A DNA stretch of 64,000 nucleotides, taken from Clostridia bacterium. Its GTDB lineage: Bacteria > Bacillota > Clostridia > Lachnospirales > Lachnospiraceae. A program made the position numbers and the translations under genes. The stretch covers positions 156,827 through 220,826 of the forward strand of contig CAJTIM010000007.1 of the NCBI GenBank assembly GCA_910576325.1, written 5' to 3'. Shown here piece by piece: positions 50,815-59,680 of the stretch. The notes below the pieces were generated by a model. The model saw nothing but the letters and a program-made list of their open reading frames with translations. It did no database searches and was not told the DNA's origin. Each line of letters opens with the position of its first letter. Within the stretch, counting starts at the first letter, position 1.

Positions 50815-50872
50815 TTGTAACTTTCCTCTTTTTGTGGTAGAATAAAACAAACGTTCGAGAACAAATGTTTGT
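50815..50872 (+). promoter_or_regulatory. Promoter with LexA (SOS) box
   Basis: TTGTAA (50815-50820), a 17-bp spacer, TAGAAT (50838-50843). AGAACAAATGTTTGT (50858-50872) fits the Firmicute LexA pattern GAAC-N4-GTTY and lies at about +10. A second, weaker half (AAACGTTCGA) precedes it. Confidence 0.7.
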
Positions 50873-50890
50873 TTTAAGGGAGTGCAGGAA

Positions 50891-52210
50891 ATGCAGGTTC
50901 GTGTACCGGAGAATCTTTCGCTGATGGAAAAACTGAATATTTTATCGGATGCGGCCAAGTACGATGTGGCCTGTACTTCCAGCGGAACGGAGCGCAGCAA
51001 CACAGGGAAGGGCGTGGGAAATTGTGTGGATGCGGGAATCTGCCACAGCTTTTCTGCGGATGGACGCTGTATTTCTTTATTGAAGATCTTATTTACCAAC
51101 GAATGTATCTACAACTGCCGCTACTGTCTCAACCGGGCTTCCAATGACGTCCCCAGAGCGGCATTTACGCCCCAGGAGGTCTGTGATCTGACGATGGGAT
51201 TTTACAGGCGGAATTATATAGAGGGGTTGTTCTTAAGCTCAGGGATTTTAAAAAGCCCAAGCTATACGATGGAACTTCTCTATCAGACCTTATATAAGCT
51301 GCGCCACGAATATGGCTTTGGCGGCTATATTCACGTGAAGGCCATACCGGGGGCTGATCCAAGGCTGATTGAGGCTACGGGCTATCTGGCAGATCGTATG
51401 AGCGTCAATCTGGAGCTTCCCACGGCGGAAGGGCTGCGAAAGCTTGCGCCTAGCAAGTCCCGGACATGGATTCTGACGCCCATGCGCCAGGTTCAGAACC
51501 GCATGGAGGAGAACCGGAATGAGCTGGCTCTTTACCGCAGCGCGCCCCGGTTTGTGCCGGCGGGCCAGTCCACCCAGATGATTATCGGGGCTACGCCGGA
51601 GAATGACTATCAGATAGTATCCGTAGCGGAATCCCTCTATCAGAAGTTTGCGCTGAAACGGGTGTTTTACTCCGCCTTTGTGCGCGTCAATGAGGACAGT
51701 ATGCTTCCTGCCCTTCCCGGCGGTCCTCCGCTTTTGCGGGAGCATCGCTTGTATCAGGCGGACTGGCTGCTGCGCTACTACGGATTTCGGGCGTCGGAGC
51801 TGCTTACCGAGGATAAGCCGAACTTTAACGTGCTTTTGGATCCCAAGTGTGACTGGGCCCTGCGTCATCTGGAGCAGTTTCCGGTGGAGATTAACCGGGC
51901 GGATTATATGACGCTGCTCCGGGTTCCGGGGATAGGAGTGCGCTCGGCCCAGCGGATTGTGAAGGCCAGAAGGTTGGGGAATGTGGATTTTCCTGATTTA
52001 AAGAGAATGGGTGTGGTGCTGAAGCGCGCCCTCTACTTTATTACCTGCCGGGGACGGACCATGTATCCCATTCGCATTGAGGAGGATTATATTACGCGGA
52101 ATCTGCTGAATGTGAAGGAACGGCTGCCCTTTGGGATGGATGGTCAGGTTACGTATAGACAATTATCTCTTTTTGACGATCAGAATTTTTCCATGCCGCC
52201 CGGAGCGTAA
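50891..52210 (+). CDS. Putative DNA modification/repair radical SAM protein (TIGR03916-like)
   Basis: This 439-aa protein has the radical SAM cluster motif CIYNCRYC near residue 72, with an additional conserved Cys-rich N-terminus (VACTSSGTERSN, CVDAGICHSF). The C-terminal helix-hairpin-helix LRVPGIGVRSAQRIVKAR (~340) points to DNA binding. The family is always paired with the TIGR03915 protein, as here. ATG 50891 is 8 bases after AAGGGAG. The SOS-type operator supports a role in repair of damaged bases, by analogy with SplB, although the reaction is unproven. Confidence 0.9.
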   Translation: MQVRVPENLSLMEKLNILSDAAKYDVACTSSGTERSNTGKGVGNCVDAGICHSFSADGRCISLLKILFTNECIYNCRYCLNRASNDVPRAAFTPQEVCDLTMGFYRRNYIEGLFLSSGILKSPSYTMELLYQTLYKLRHEYGFGGYIHVKAIPGADPRLIEATGYLADRMSVNLELPTAEGLRKLAPSKSRTWILTPMRQVQNRMEENRNELALYRSAPRFVPAGQSTQMIIGATPENDYQIVSVAESLYQKFALKRVFYSAFVRVNEDSMLPALPGGPPLLREHRLYQADWLLRYYGFRASELLTEDKPNFNVLLDPKCDWALRHLEQFPVEINRADYMTLLRVPGIGVRSAQRIVKARRLGNVDFPDLKRMGVVLKRALYFITCRGRTMYPIRIEEDYITRNLLNVKERLPFGMDGQVTYRQLSLFDDQNFSMPPGA

Positions 52211-52285
52211 AGGCAGACAGATGTAACTGCGTGTGTCTTTCGGGACAAGGTGAATATTCGGAAGCTGTGGTAATGGTAAAACGTT

Positions 52286-53062
52286 ATGACAATATTTTGG
52301 TGTGAAGACAGTCTGGACGGGATTTTGACAGGAATTTATGACGCCTGGGACAGCCGTTTGGGACACAATCAGGTAAAATTGAAAACAGATGCACAGGACA
52401 CGCTGGAGCTGTTCTGTGACTACCGCCAGGTGAAGACGGATGCGGTTAAGGCGGAGAAGGTGCTGCGCACTATCCGGGATCGGCTCGGAGAAGAAGCCTT
52501 CGAAGCAGTTTGTTATGCGGCGGCCTGTACGGACGGCGGCCGGGCAGACGCCATCTACCGTATGGTCGTGCTGGGCCTTCATATGAAGGACGGCCGCCAG
52601 GTGGTGAACTGCTTACAGAACCGGGATGTCTCTCTGGTTATGCGCCTGCGGATCAAGGCATGGCATGAGGCGCACCGCTATATGGGCTTTGTGCGCTTTG
52701 AAGAGTTGGAAAACGGCGTGCTTTACAGCGTCATTGAGCCTGCCTATGCGGTTCTGCCTCTTCTTGCTCCTCATTTTGCGGATCGCTTTCAGCAGGAAAA
52801 CTGGGTGATTCACGACAAGCGGCGCGGCGTTATGGCGGTGCATCCTAAGGATTCTTTGTGGGTACTGGCAGATGCTGAGGAATTGAACACGGACTATCTG
52901 GGGCATCGCTCCGAGAGAGAGAAGGAATTTCAGGAGCTGTGGAAGAGCTTTTGCAAAAGCATTGCCATTGAGGAGCGCAGGAATCCCAGGTGCCAGCAGG
53001 GGCTTCTGCCTCTGCGCTTCCGGGGCTGTATGACGGAATTTAGGAAGGATCAAAGCATATGA
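52286..53062 (+). CDS. TIGR03915-type putative DNA metabolism protein (DUF4130)
   Basis: This 258-aa protein is the regular partner of the radical SAM protein. It shows FWCEDSLDGILTGIYDAW, HRYMGFVRFEELENGVLY and HDKRRGVMAVHP, as in DUF4130. The family has been linked to uracil-DNA-glycosylase-like folds. The ATG at 52286 has a poor ribosome site. It overlaps the YgjP-like gene by ATGA. Confidence 0.88.
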   Translation: MTIFWCEDSLDGILTGIYDAWDSRLGHNQVKLKTDAQDTLELFCDYRQVKTDAVKAEKVLRTIRDRLGEEAFEAVCYAAACTDGGRADAIYRMVVLGLHMKDGRQVVNCLQNRDVSLVMRLRIKAWHEAHRYMGFVRFEELENGVLYSVIEPAYAVLPLLAPHFADRFQQENWVIHDKRRGVMAVHPKDSLWVLADAEELNTDYLGHRSEREKEFQELWKSFCKSIAIEERRNPRCQQGLLPLRFRGCMTEFRKDQSI

Positions 53063-53580
53063 TTTCTTATGAGATAATTCGCAGCAGGCGCCGGACCCTG
53101 GCATTGCAGGTGACCAGAGAAGGAAGGGTAGTGGTGCGGGCGCCTCTTCGGTATCCGGCGGGCCGGATTGAGACATTTGTACGGCAGCATGAGGACTGGC
53201 TGCAAAGGAAGCTTACGGAGCAGAAAGAGCACAAAAGTGCATTGCCGCTTCCTGCCCCGGAGGAAGAGTACGCTTACCGGGAGCAGGCCCGGAGGGTTCT
53301 GACGGAAAAGACAGCCTATTTTGCAAAGCTGATGGGTGTGACTTACGGCCGGATCTCCATTCGGGGGCAGAAGACCAGGTGGGGAAGCTGCAGCGCAAAG
53401 GGGAATCTGAATTACAACTGGAAGCTGATGCTCTGCCCCGAGGAGGTCCAGGATTATGTGGTGGTGCATGAGCTGGCCCACCGGCGGGAGATGAATCATT
53501 CCAAGGCATTTTACCGGATTGTGGAGGAGATTCTGCCGGATTACCGGGAGCGTATGCGGTGGCTTAAGGATCATGCCTGA
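53059..53580 (+). CDS. YgjP-like zinc metallopeptidase (DUF45, SprT-like M48)
   Basis: This 173-aa protein has HELAHRREMNHSKAF, with an HExxH zinc site at residues ~137-141, and KTRWGSCSAKGNLNYNW, both hallmark YgjP segments. It is the third member of the probable SOS operon. SprT-like proteases digest DNA-protein crosslinks in eukaryotes, so a role in DNA damage is tempting, but YgjP itself is uncharacterised. Confidence 0.9.
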   Translation: MISYEIIRSRRRTLALQVTREGRVVVRAPLRYPAGRIETFVRQHEDWLQRKLTEQKEHKSALPLPAPEEEYAYREQARRVLTEKTAYFAKLMGVTYGRISIRGQKTRWGSCSAKGNLNYNWKLMLCPEEVQDYVVVHELAHRREMNHSKAFYRIVEEILPDYRERMRWLKDHA

Positions 53581-53637
53581 CAGGTTTTTGCCTTAAAGTC
53601 CGGTGTGATTTCATGGATAAATAATTGGTTTGTGCTG

Positions 53638-54495
53638 TTACGAACCGGCCGCAATGAGGGCCGCCCTTGTTTTGGCTCCGCATTTGCCGTCAACTGTCAA
53701 GCCGTGGGAGGCCTGGAAGCCGCGCAGAGCCAGTTCCGTCTTGGGACCAAATTTGCCGTCGACCTGGATCTGGTAGCCGGATTCCCGAAGCTCCCACTGG
53801 AGCCAGCGAACATCGTCTCTGGGAATACCGACAGTCAATGGATTGTATTTTAATAGTCTGCCGGAGTCCTTGTAGGGATTCTGCGGGTTTTCGGCAGGAG
53901 GAATGGTTGGAATAAGGGCGTACCACTCATCCAGATCCACGTCTCCGCTGATGCCCGGCACACGCCCCTTGCTGGTGTACTGCCATGCGGCTTCCCCTAT
54001 ATTGGGTTTCAGGCTCTCCACAAGCACACCGGTGTCATGCTGCGGATACCGGGCAATCCAATATTGGGCATCCAGACCGCCGCAGACATTGCGGAACCAG
54101 TCCAGGTTGCAGTAGACATTGCACTCGTAGCCGGCGCTGCGAATGACCTTCATCCAGGCGTTGGCAATCTGCTTTACCTTGCGGCTTCCAAGCTCCCGCT
54201 GTTTATTCCATTCCAGATCAAGCCATACGCCAAGCTCTATTTTACGGCCGTCCAGGGTCCGCAGAACCTCCTGGGCCTCTGCTTTGGCTTGTGCGGCAGT
54301 CAGCGCGTAACTGTAGCGATAGGCGCCCCGGGCCAGTTTTTGTTCTCCGCAGCTTTTGTAATTATATTCCCAACTGGCGTCTACGCCTTTACTGTTTCGG
54401 ATACGCAGAACCGCACCGGCGTAGCCGGCTGTCTTTATCTCATCCCAGCGAGGCTTTCCCTGTATCTGGGAGACATCCATTAATTTTACACTCAT
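53638..54495 (-). CDS. GH25 muramidase with C-terminal peptidoglycan-binding domain
   Basis: This 285-aa lysozyme-type hydrolase has the catalytic Asp-Glu pair in GVWLDLEWNK (about residue 90) and opening MDVSQIQGKPRWDEIK. The GH25 barrel ends with GISGDVDLDEWYAL. PG_binding_1 (~205-283) carries VRWLQWELRESGY and DGKFGPKTELALRGFQ. It cuts the MurNAc-GlcNAc bond. No signal peptide or holin gene is visible, so export may need another route or cell lysis. ATG 54495 follows AAAGGAATTG. Confidence 0.93.
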   Translation of the reverse strand: MSVKLMDVSQIQGKPRWDEIKTAGYAGAVLRIRNSKGVDASWEYNYKSCGEQKLARGAYRYSYALTAAQAKAEAQEVLRTLDGRKIELGVWLDLEWNKQRELGSRKVKQIANAWMKVIRSAGYECNVYCNLDWFRNVCGGLDAQYWIARYPQHDTGVLVESLKPNIGEAAWQYTSKGRVPGISGDVDLDEWYALIPTIPPAENPQNPYKDSGRLLKYNPLTVGIPRDDVRWLQWELRESGYQIQVDGKFGPKTELALRGFQASHGLTVDGKCGAKTRAALIAAGS

Positions 54496-54645
54496 AAACA
54501 ATTCCTTTCATTACCTGTGGCTTACATACAGGATTTTTTATGATTTTATGCAAAAGAGGCTGTACTGGTGAATCCTGCAGCCAAAGCAGGGGACGGAATA
54601 TATATAAAATTTATAGAATTGTATATAAAGTTAAGAAAAGTTGTT

Positions 54646-54777
54646 TTGACATGTCTCCGAAATCATAGTACACTTATAATTGTGGTTACAATTTTTGTAT
54701 TGTGAATCGCATCGCGGAGAATTGCGGAAAATATCCGAAAAAGGTTATTTTGGCGGAACTTGAATAGGAGAATGAGA
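54646..54777 (+). promoter_or_regulatory. Probable promoter region and leader of hom
   Basis: TTGACA occurs near 54648, with TACACT 17 bp on and TATAAT soon after. The leader ends GGCGGAACTTGAATAGGAG, a family A tail. No long hairpin is kept. Confidence 0.45.
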
Positions 54778-56067
54778 ATGGGAGAGATTCCGGTATTAAA
54801 AGCCGCACTTTTAGGTGCAGGCACAGTGGGCGGAGGCATCTATGAGATCCTGGAGCGCCAGAGAGAAGAGATGCCCAGGAAGCTCGGGGCTTTTGTGGAG
54901 ATTACAAAGATACTGGTTCGTGATAAGAAAAAGCAGCGTCCGGGCATGGAAGCCGCCTGCTTTACGGAGGACTGGAAGGAGATTTTGGAGGACCCAAAGA
55001 TTCGGATTGTCATTGAACTGATGGGAGGCATTGAGCCGGCAAGGACTTATATTCTGGAGGCTTTGCAGGCGGGAAAGCACGTAGTGACGGCCAATAAGGA
55101 TCTCCTTGCGGACTATGGAAGAGAGCTTTTGGACACGGCACAGGAGCACGGGTGTGATTTGATGTTTGAGGCGGCGGTGGCAGGAGGGATTCCGATTATC
55201 CGTCCCCTGAAGCAGTGCCTGGCAGCTAATTATATAACGGAGGTTATGGGGATTGTAAACGGAACTACCAATTACATTCTGACCCGGATGACTCAGGACA
55301 GAATGGAATTTTCCGAAGCTCTGGCCCTTGCGACGGAGCTTGGATATGCGGAGTCCGATCCCACGGCGGATATAGAAGGGTATGATGCGGGCCGCAAGGT
55401 TGCAATTATGGCATCCATTGCTTTTAATTCCCGCGTTACCTTTGCGGATGTATTTACGGAGGGAATTACAAAGATCACCGCAGCGGACATTGCCTATGCG
55501 GATGAGCTGAATATGGTGATTAAGCTATTGGGCGTGGCAAGGAATGGGGAGTCCGGCATTGAGGCCGGCGTATATCCGATGCTGATTCCTGGAGACCATC
55601 CGCTGGCTTCCGTTCAGGATGCTTTTAATGCCGTTTTTATTCATGGGGATGCTGTGGATGACGCTATGTTTCTGGGGCGCGGCGCCGGCAGATTTCCTAC
55701 GGCCAGCGCAGTGGCCGGAGATGTTTTTGAGGTTGTTCGGAATATTCGGGCAGGAAGCACCGGAAGACTTGGATGCACCTGCTATAAAAGCCTTCGGGTG
55801 AAGCCTGCGGACGAGACAAGTCATCGGTATTTTCTGCGCCTGCAGGTGGAGGATCGCCCCGGAGTTCTGGCCGGGATTGCTTCTGTGTTCGGTAACAACA
55901 ATGTAAGTATTGCCCAGGTGATTCAGAAAAACAAGCATGGGGAGCTTGCTGAGCTTGCGGTGATTACGGAACAAGTACTGGAACGTCACTTTAAAGATTC
56001 TCTTTTGGTACTTGGAGAGATGTCTATGATTAAAGAAATTTCCACGATTCTGCGTGTATATGCATAA
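54778..56067 (+). CDS. hom: Homoserine dehydrogenase
   Basis: This 429-aa enzyme reduces aspartate semialdehyde to homoserine in the threonine/methionine pathway. The NAD(P) site LLGAGTVGGGIYEIL, GTTNYILTRM and SDPTADIEGYDAGRK active-site blocks are present. A C-terminal ACT domain (VEDRPGVLAGIASVFGNNNVS) should bind threonine or another amino acid for feedback control. ATG 54778 is 7 bases after AGGAG. Downstream is an HD hydrolase gene after 110 bp. Confidence 0.95.
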   Translation: MGEIPVLKAALLGAGTVGGGIYEILERQREEMPRKLGAFVEITKILVRDKKKQRPGMEAACFTEDWKEILEDPKIRIVIELMGGIEPARTYILEALQAGKHVVTANKDLLADYGRELLDTAQEHGCDLMFEAAVAGGIPIIRPLKQCLAANYITEVMGIVNGTTNYILTRMTQDRMEFSEALALATELGYAESDPTADIEGYDAGRKVAIMASIAFNSRVTFADVFTEGITKITAADIAYADELNMVIKLLGVARNGESGIEAGVYPMLIPGDHPLASVQDAFNAVFIHGDAVDDAMFLGRGAGRFPTASAVAGDVFEVVRNIRAGSTGRLGCTCYKSLRVKPADETSHRYFLRLQVEDRPGVLAGIASVFGNNNVSIAQVIQKNKHGELAELAVITEQVLERHFKDSLLVLGEMSMIKEISTILRVYA

Positions 56068-56177
56068 GAGAAGATACGGCGGCTCCTGCAGGGGAGCTGC
56101 TGCGGAAAAGACAGCGTCCGGTTCTGCTAATGGGGGAGCAGAGCCGGATGCCTATAACCCATTGGAGGGGGAATAAT

Positions 56178-56747
56178 ATGGAGAAGGCACTGACATTACT
56201 TGATTCCGCAATTATATTTGCGACAAAGGCTCATTCGGGAACGACACGGAAGGGGACTAACGTACCTTACATTGTTCATCCCATTGAGGCGGCGGCGATT
56301 GTATCTGCAATGACGGATGATGAAGAGGTGATAGCGGCAGCGGTACTGCACGATGTTCTGGAGGACACGGAGGCGACAGAAGAGGATCTTCTTGCCCGTT
56401 TTGGCCGCAGAATTACGGAGCTGGTTATAGGGGAGAGTGAGGATAAACGCAGGAACTTTCCGGCTGCTCTTACCTGGAAGGTGCGGAAGCAGGAGACCAT
56501 TACATTTTTGGAGACAGAGGCAGATGCGGATGCGAAAATGCTGGCCTTAGCGGACAAGCTATCCAACCTGCGTGCCATTCATCGAGATGTGTGTATCATC
56601 GGAGATGCGGTGTGGGAGCGCTTTAATGTGAAGGATAAGAGTATGCACGAATGGATGTACCGTTCCATTGCCCGGGCCTTGAGGGACTTAGAAGCGCATC
56701 CCACATGGAAGGAATATAGTCACCTGGTAGATGTTGTGTTCGGATAA
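56178..56747 (+). CDS. HD-domain protein related to (p)ppGpp hydrolases
   Basis: This 189-aa protein resembles the hydrolase half of SpoT/Rel and MESH1 small alarmone hydrolases. The metal His/Asp set is in HPIEAA, VLHDVLEDT and LADKLSNLR. No synthetase or TGS domain is present. The expected role is ppGpp or related nucleotide hydrolysis. ATG 56178 follows GGAGGGGG. The longer frame upstream has no start signal. Confidence 0.85.
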   Translation: MEKALTLLDSAIIFATKAHSGTTRKGTNVPYIVHPIEAAAIVSAMTDDEEVIAAAVLHDVLEDTEATEEDLLARFGRRITELVIGESEDKRRNFPAALTWKVRKQETITFLETEADADAKMLALADKLSNLRAIHRDVCIIGDAVWERFNVKDKSMHEWMYRSIARALRDLEAHPTWKEYSHLVDVVFG

Positions 56748-56838
56748 AGACTTTTATATTTGCCGCTGCTTGTTCCCAATGTCAGTTGGCCGTATTTACT
56801 GTTCAGGCAGCCTGATACGGCCTGATAAGAAAAATGGC

Positions 56839-56867
56839 TTGACAAATCCACAAAAAAGGGATAATCT
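56839..56867 (+). promoter_or_regulatory. Promoter of the aminotransferase gene
   Basis: TTGACA (56839-56844), a 17-bp spacer, TAATCT (56862-56867). It lies just upstream of the partial family A repeat. Confidence 0.75.
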
Positions 56868-56888
56868 GCTACAGGAAATATTGTTGAC

Positions 56889-56946
56889 AGAAAATTGATT
56901 TCATACCAGTGCACTTTGGAGTATCATGCGGAACTGGAGTAGGAGG
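56889..56946 (+). repeat. Right half of a family A element before the aminotransferase gene
   Basis: AGAAAATTGATTTCATACC, AGTGCAC, GAGTATCATGCGGAACTGGA then GTAGGAGG. This equals the right arm and tail of the 93-nt hairpin. The left arm is missing, so no long stem can form. Confidence 0.75.
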
Positions 56947-56952
56947 AGCAGA

Positions 56953-58236
56953 ATGAAATCTTACCGGGAAATGAGCAGAGAAGAGCTTTTGAATTTAAAG
57001 GCGGAGCTGGACAAAAAGTACCAGGAGGCGCAGGCAAAGAATCTGCATCTGGATATGTCCAGAGGAAAGCCAAGTGCGGACCAGCTTGACCTTTCTATGG
57101 AAATGATGGATGTTTTGAACAGCAGCGCGGATCTGAAGGATTCGGAAGGCGTAGACTGCCGGAATTACGGCGTACTGGACGGAGTGAAGGAGGCCAAGGA
57201 GCTTTTGGGACAGATGTCCGAGGTATCTCCGGACAAAATGATAATTTACGGCAATTCCAGCTTGAATGTGATGTATGACACCGTGGCCAGAGCAGTAACC
57301 CACGGCATTATGGGACATACCCCCTGGGGAAAATTGGATAGGGTGAAGTTCTTGTGTCCGGTTCCCGGCTATGACCGCCACTTTTCCATTACGGAATATT
57401 TTGGAATTGAGATGATCAATGTGCCCATGACGCCGGAAGGACCGGACATGGATATGGTGGAGGAATTGGTTAGCAGCGATCCGATGATCAAGGGAATCTG
57501 GTGTGTGCCGAAGTATTCCAATCCTCAGGGCATTACCTATTCCGACGAGACGGTGCGCCGTTTTGCGGCTCTTAAGCCGGCAGCGGAAGATTTTCGCATC
57601 TTCTGGGACAATGCTTACAGCGTGCATCATTTATATGATGATCATCAGGATTTTCTGTTGGAAATTCTGGATGAGTGCGAGAAGGCAGGCAATCCCGACA
57701 TTGTCTATAAGTTCTGCTCTACGTCTAAGATTAGCTTCCCGGGTTCCGGTGTGGCCTGCATTGCCACCTCCCCGAATAATCTGAAGGATATTAAGAAGCA
57801 GCTTATGATTCAGACCATCGGTCATGACAAGGTAAATCAGCTTCGTCATGTGCGGTTTTTCAAAGATATTGACGGTATCCATGAGCATATGCGCAAGCAT
57901 GCGGCCATTATGCGTCCAAAGTTCGAGGCGGTTCTTGACACTTTGGAACGTGAGCTGGGAGGTCTGGAGATTGGAAGCTGGATTCGTCCCAGGGGCGGTT
58001 ATTTTATTTCTTTCGATGCGATGGAAGGATGCGCAAAGTCTATTGTTGCCAAGTGTAAGGAGGCCGGCGTGGTGATGACCGGCGCGGGAGCTACCTATCC
58101 TTATGGAAAGGACCCCAAGGACAGCAATATCCGTATTGCGCCGTCTTTCCCTACAAAAGAAGAATTGGCGGTCGCTACGGACTTGTTTGTGCTGTGCGTG
58201 AAGCTTGCAAGTGTGGAAAAGCTTTTGGAGGCGTAA
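56953..58236 (+). CDS. Aspartate aminotransferase, class Ic (PF12897 type)
   Basis: This 427-aa PLP enzyme belongs to the MsAspAT-like group once called alanine-glyoxylate aminotransferase. HLDMSRGKPSADQLDLS, RNYGVLDGV, CPVPGYDRHFSI and WCVPKYSNPQGITYS are typical. The PLP lysine is in STSKISFPGSG. It interconverts aspartate and oxaloacetate. ATG 56953 follows AGGAGGAGC. Confidence 0.92.
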   Translation: MKSYREMSREELLNLKAELDKKYQEAQAKNLHLDMSRGKPSADQLDLSMEMMDVLNSSADLKDSEGVDCRNYGVLDGVKEAKELLGQMSEVSPDKMIIYGNSSLNVMYDTVARAVTHGIMGHTPWGKLDRVKFLCPVPGYDRHFSITEYFGIEMINVPMTPEGPDMDMVEELVSSDPMIKGIWCVPKYSNPQGITYSDETVRRFAALKPAAEDFRIFWDNAYSVHHLYDDHQDFLLEILDECEKAGNPDIVYKFCSTSKISFPGSGVACIATSPNNLKDIKKQLMIQTIGHDKVNQLRHVRFFKDIDGIHEHMRKHAAIMRPKFEAVLDTLERELGGLEIGSWIRPRGGYFISFDAMEGCAKSIVAKCKEAGVVMTGAGATYPYGKDPKDSNIRIAPSFPTKEELAVATDLFVLCVKLASVEKLLEA

Positions 58237-58297
58237 TTTATTCACTGTATTAGAGCGCTGATGCGGTGACATGATGATATAAAAGGACATGGCATAC

Positions 58298-58355
58298 AAA
58301 AAAGGACATTGGCAGAATAAGCGGTTAAACCTTTGCTTTCTGTCAATGTCCTTTT
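58298..58355. terminator. Bidirectional terminator between the aminotransferase gene and uppP
   Basis: AAAAAGGACATTG and CAATGTCCTTTTT, with an inner CAGAA/TTCTG stem, sit between convergent genes. Confidence 0.85.
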
Positions 58356-58426
58356 TATACAGCACCCAACAAGGGTGAAGTCTGCTGACTATGAAATGAG
58401 GGGCAGTTTTTTATCCGGTCAAATCC

Positions 58427-59251
58427 CTATCCAAGCAGCAGAAAATAGGCGAGCACTAAGATACCCAGAACAATCCGGTAATATCCAAAGGCTTTGAAAT
58501 CATTCTTTCGGATATAGCCCATTAAGAAGCGGATTGCCAGGATGGAAACCGCAAAGGCCGTAATCATTCCCACTACCAGAATACCGATTTCCGTTCCCGT
58601 AAAATCAAAACCGAATTTCACCAGCTTTAAGAGGCTTGCGCCGAACATAACCGGGATTCCGAGAAAGAAGCTGAATTCGGCAGCTATGGGGCGGGTCAGA
58701 CCGAGAAGCATGGCACCCAGAATGGTAGCGCCGGATCGGGAGGTTCCGGGAATTAGGGCCAAGACCTGAAAAGCTCCGATAAAGAAGGCCATAGAGTAGC
58801 TTAGCTGCTTAAAGTTCCGTACGGTAGGCTTTCGGCCCCGGTTCCGATTCTCAATCATAATAAAGAGAATACCATAGACAATCAGCGTAACAGCTACGGT
58901 CTGATAATTATAAAACATGGCGTCAATCTTATCGTCAAAGGGGATTCCGATAATGGCAGCCGGAAGAATGGCGGCCAGCACCTTAAACCACAGAGACCAG
59001 GTTTCTTTTTTGATCCACCCGTTCTTAGGAGTGGTAAAGGGCCAGAGCTTTCCGAAGTAAAGTACAACTACGGCCAGAATTGCCCCAAGCTGTATAACTA
59101 CCCGAAACATTTCCGTAAACTCTTCGCTTACGTTCAGATGTACCAGCTCTTCGATCAGAATCATATGTCCGGTGCTGCTGATAGGAAGCCATTCGGTAAT
59201 ACCCTCCACAACTCCCAGAAGAAGCACTTTCAGCCATTCAAAAATATCCAT
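58427..59251 (-). CDS. uppP: Undecaprenyl-diphosphatase
   Basis: This 274-aa membrane enzyme of the BacA/UppP family recycles the lipid carrier for cell-wall synthesis and gives bacitracin resistance when abundant. [17 protein letters not shown] (Glu-rich motif) and [12 protein letters not shown] (second active-site motif) are complete, with about eight helices. ATG 59251 follows AGGAGGTTG. A family A hairpin lies 24 bp upstream, between the promoter region and the ribosome site. Confidence 0.96.
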   Translation of the reverse strand: MDIFEWLKVLLLGVVEGITEWLPISSTGHMILIEELVHLNVSEEFTEMFRVVIQLGAILAVVVLYFGKLWPFTTPKNGWIKKETWSLWFKVLAAILPAAIIGIPFDDKIDAMFYNYQTVAVTLIVYGILFIMIENRNRGRKPTVRNFKQLSYSMAFFIGAFQVLALIPGTSRSGATILGAMLLGLTRPIAAEFSFFLGIPVMFGASLLKLVKFGFDFTGTEIGILVVGMITAFAVSILAIRFLMGYIRKNDFKAFGYYRIVLGILVLAYFLLLG

Positions 59252-59274
59252 TTTCAACCTCCTGCTAAAATTTC

Positions 59275-59367
59275 GTAATATCTCACAGGGTACATTTACA
59301 TGAAAACAATTTCAGGTCACAAACCCATGTGACAGTAAATCAATTTGTACATCTTAGAAGATATTAC
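59275..59367 (-). repeat. Family A 93-nt hairpin upstream of uppP
   Basis: On the minus strand it runs GTAATATCT ... AGATATTAC with TGTAC/GTAC and AAATTGATTT/AAATTGTTTT parts inside. The length is exactly 93 nt, as in the copies at 10.2 kb and 28.2 kb. The flanks have diverged (ATTACGAAATTTTAGCAGG). The rest of the 59252-59680 gap holds a promoter-like TTGTAT-N16-TAAAAT at 59557-59584. Confidence 0.85.
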
Positions 59368-59628
59368 CGTTTTTTAATTATCCGTACCAGTATACCCCAC
59401 ACCCGGGCATAAAGTCAACGAACAAACCCGAAACAAACGGCCGCCTGTGTTCCTTTCCCGGCAAAATCCCATACCTGAGAAAAGGACCCGCCGCCTGTTC
59501 TGTAAAATAAAACGAAAATTTATGCATGAAATCTTCAATTTTATTCATTTTTTCTCTTGTATTTTTTTAAATTAATGCTAAAATGTTGGATAGGCTGTAA
59601 TAAGTATGGTATATTTACGGCCAAGCTG

Positions 59629-59664
59629 TGGAAGCGGAAGCTTCCATAATAACTTATTATTAAG
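59629..59664 (+). promoter_or_regulatory. Stem-loops just upstream of the ABC transporter RBS
   Basis: TGGAAGC-GGAA-GCTTCCA (59629-59646) is a perfect stem. AACTTA-TTAT-TAAGTT follows it and abuts GGGAGG. The upper stem could stabilise the message or affect translation start. Confidence 0.55.
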
Positions 59665-59680
59665 TTTGGGAGGAAAGAAC

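Noticed and set aside
53638..54495. Prophage endolysin
   Set aside because: GH25 plus PG-binding is an endolysin-like design, but no holin, tail or other phage gene flanks it.
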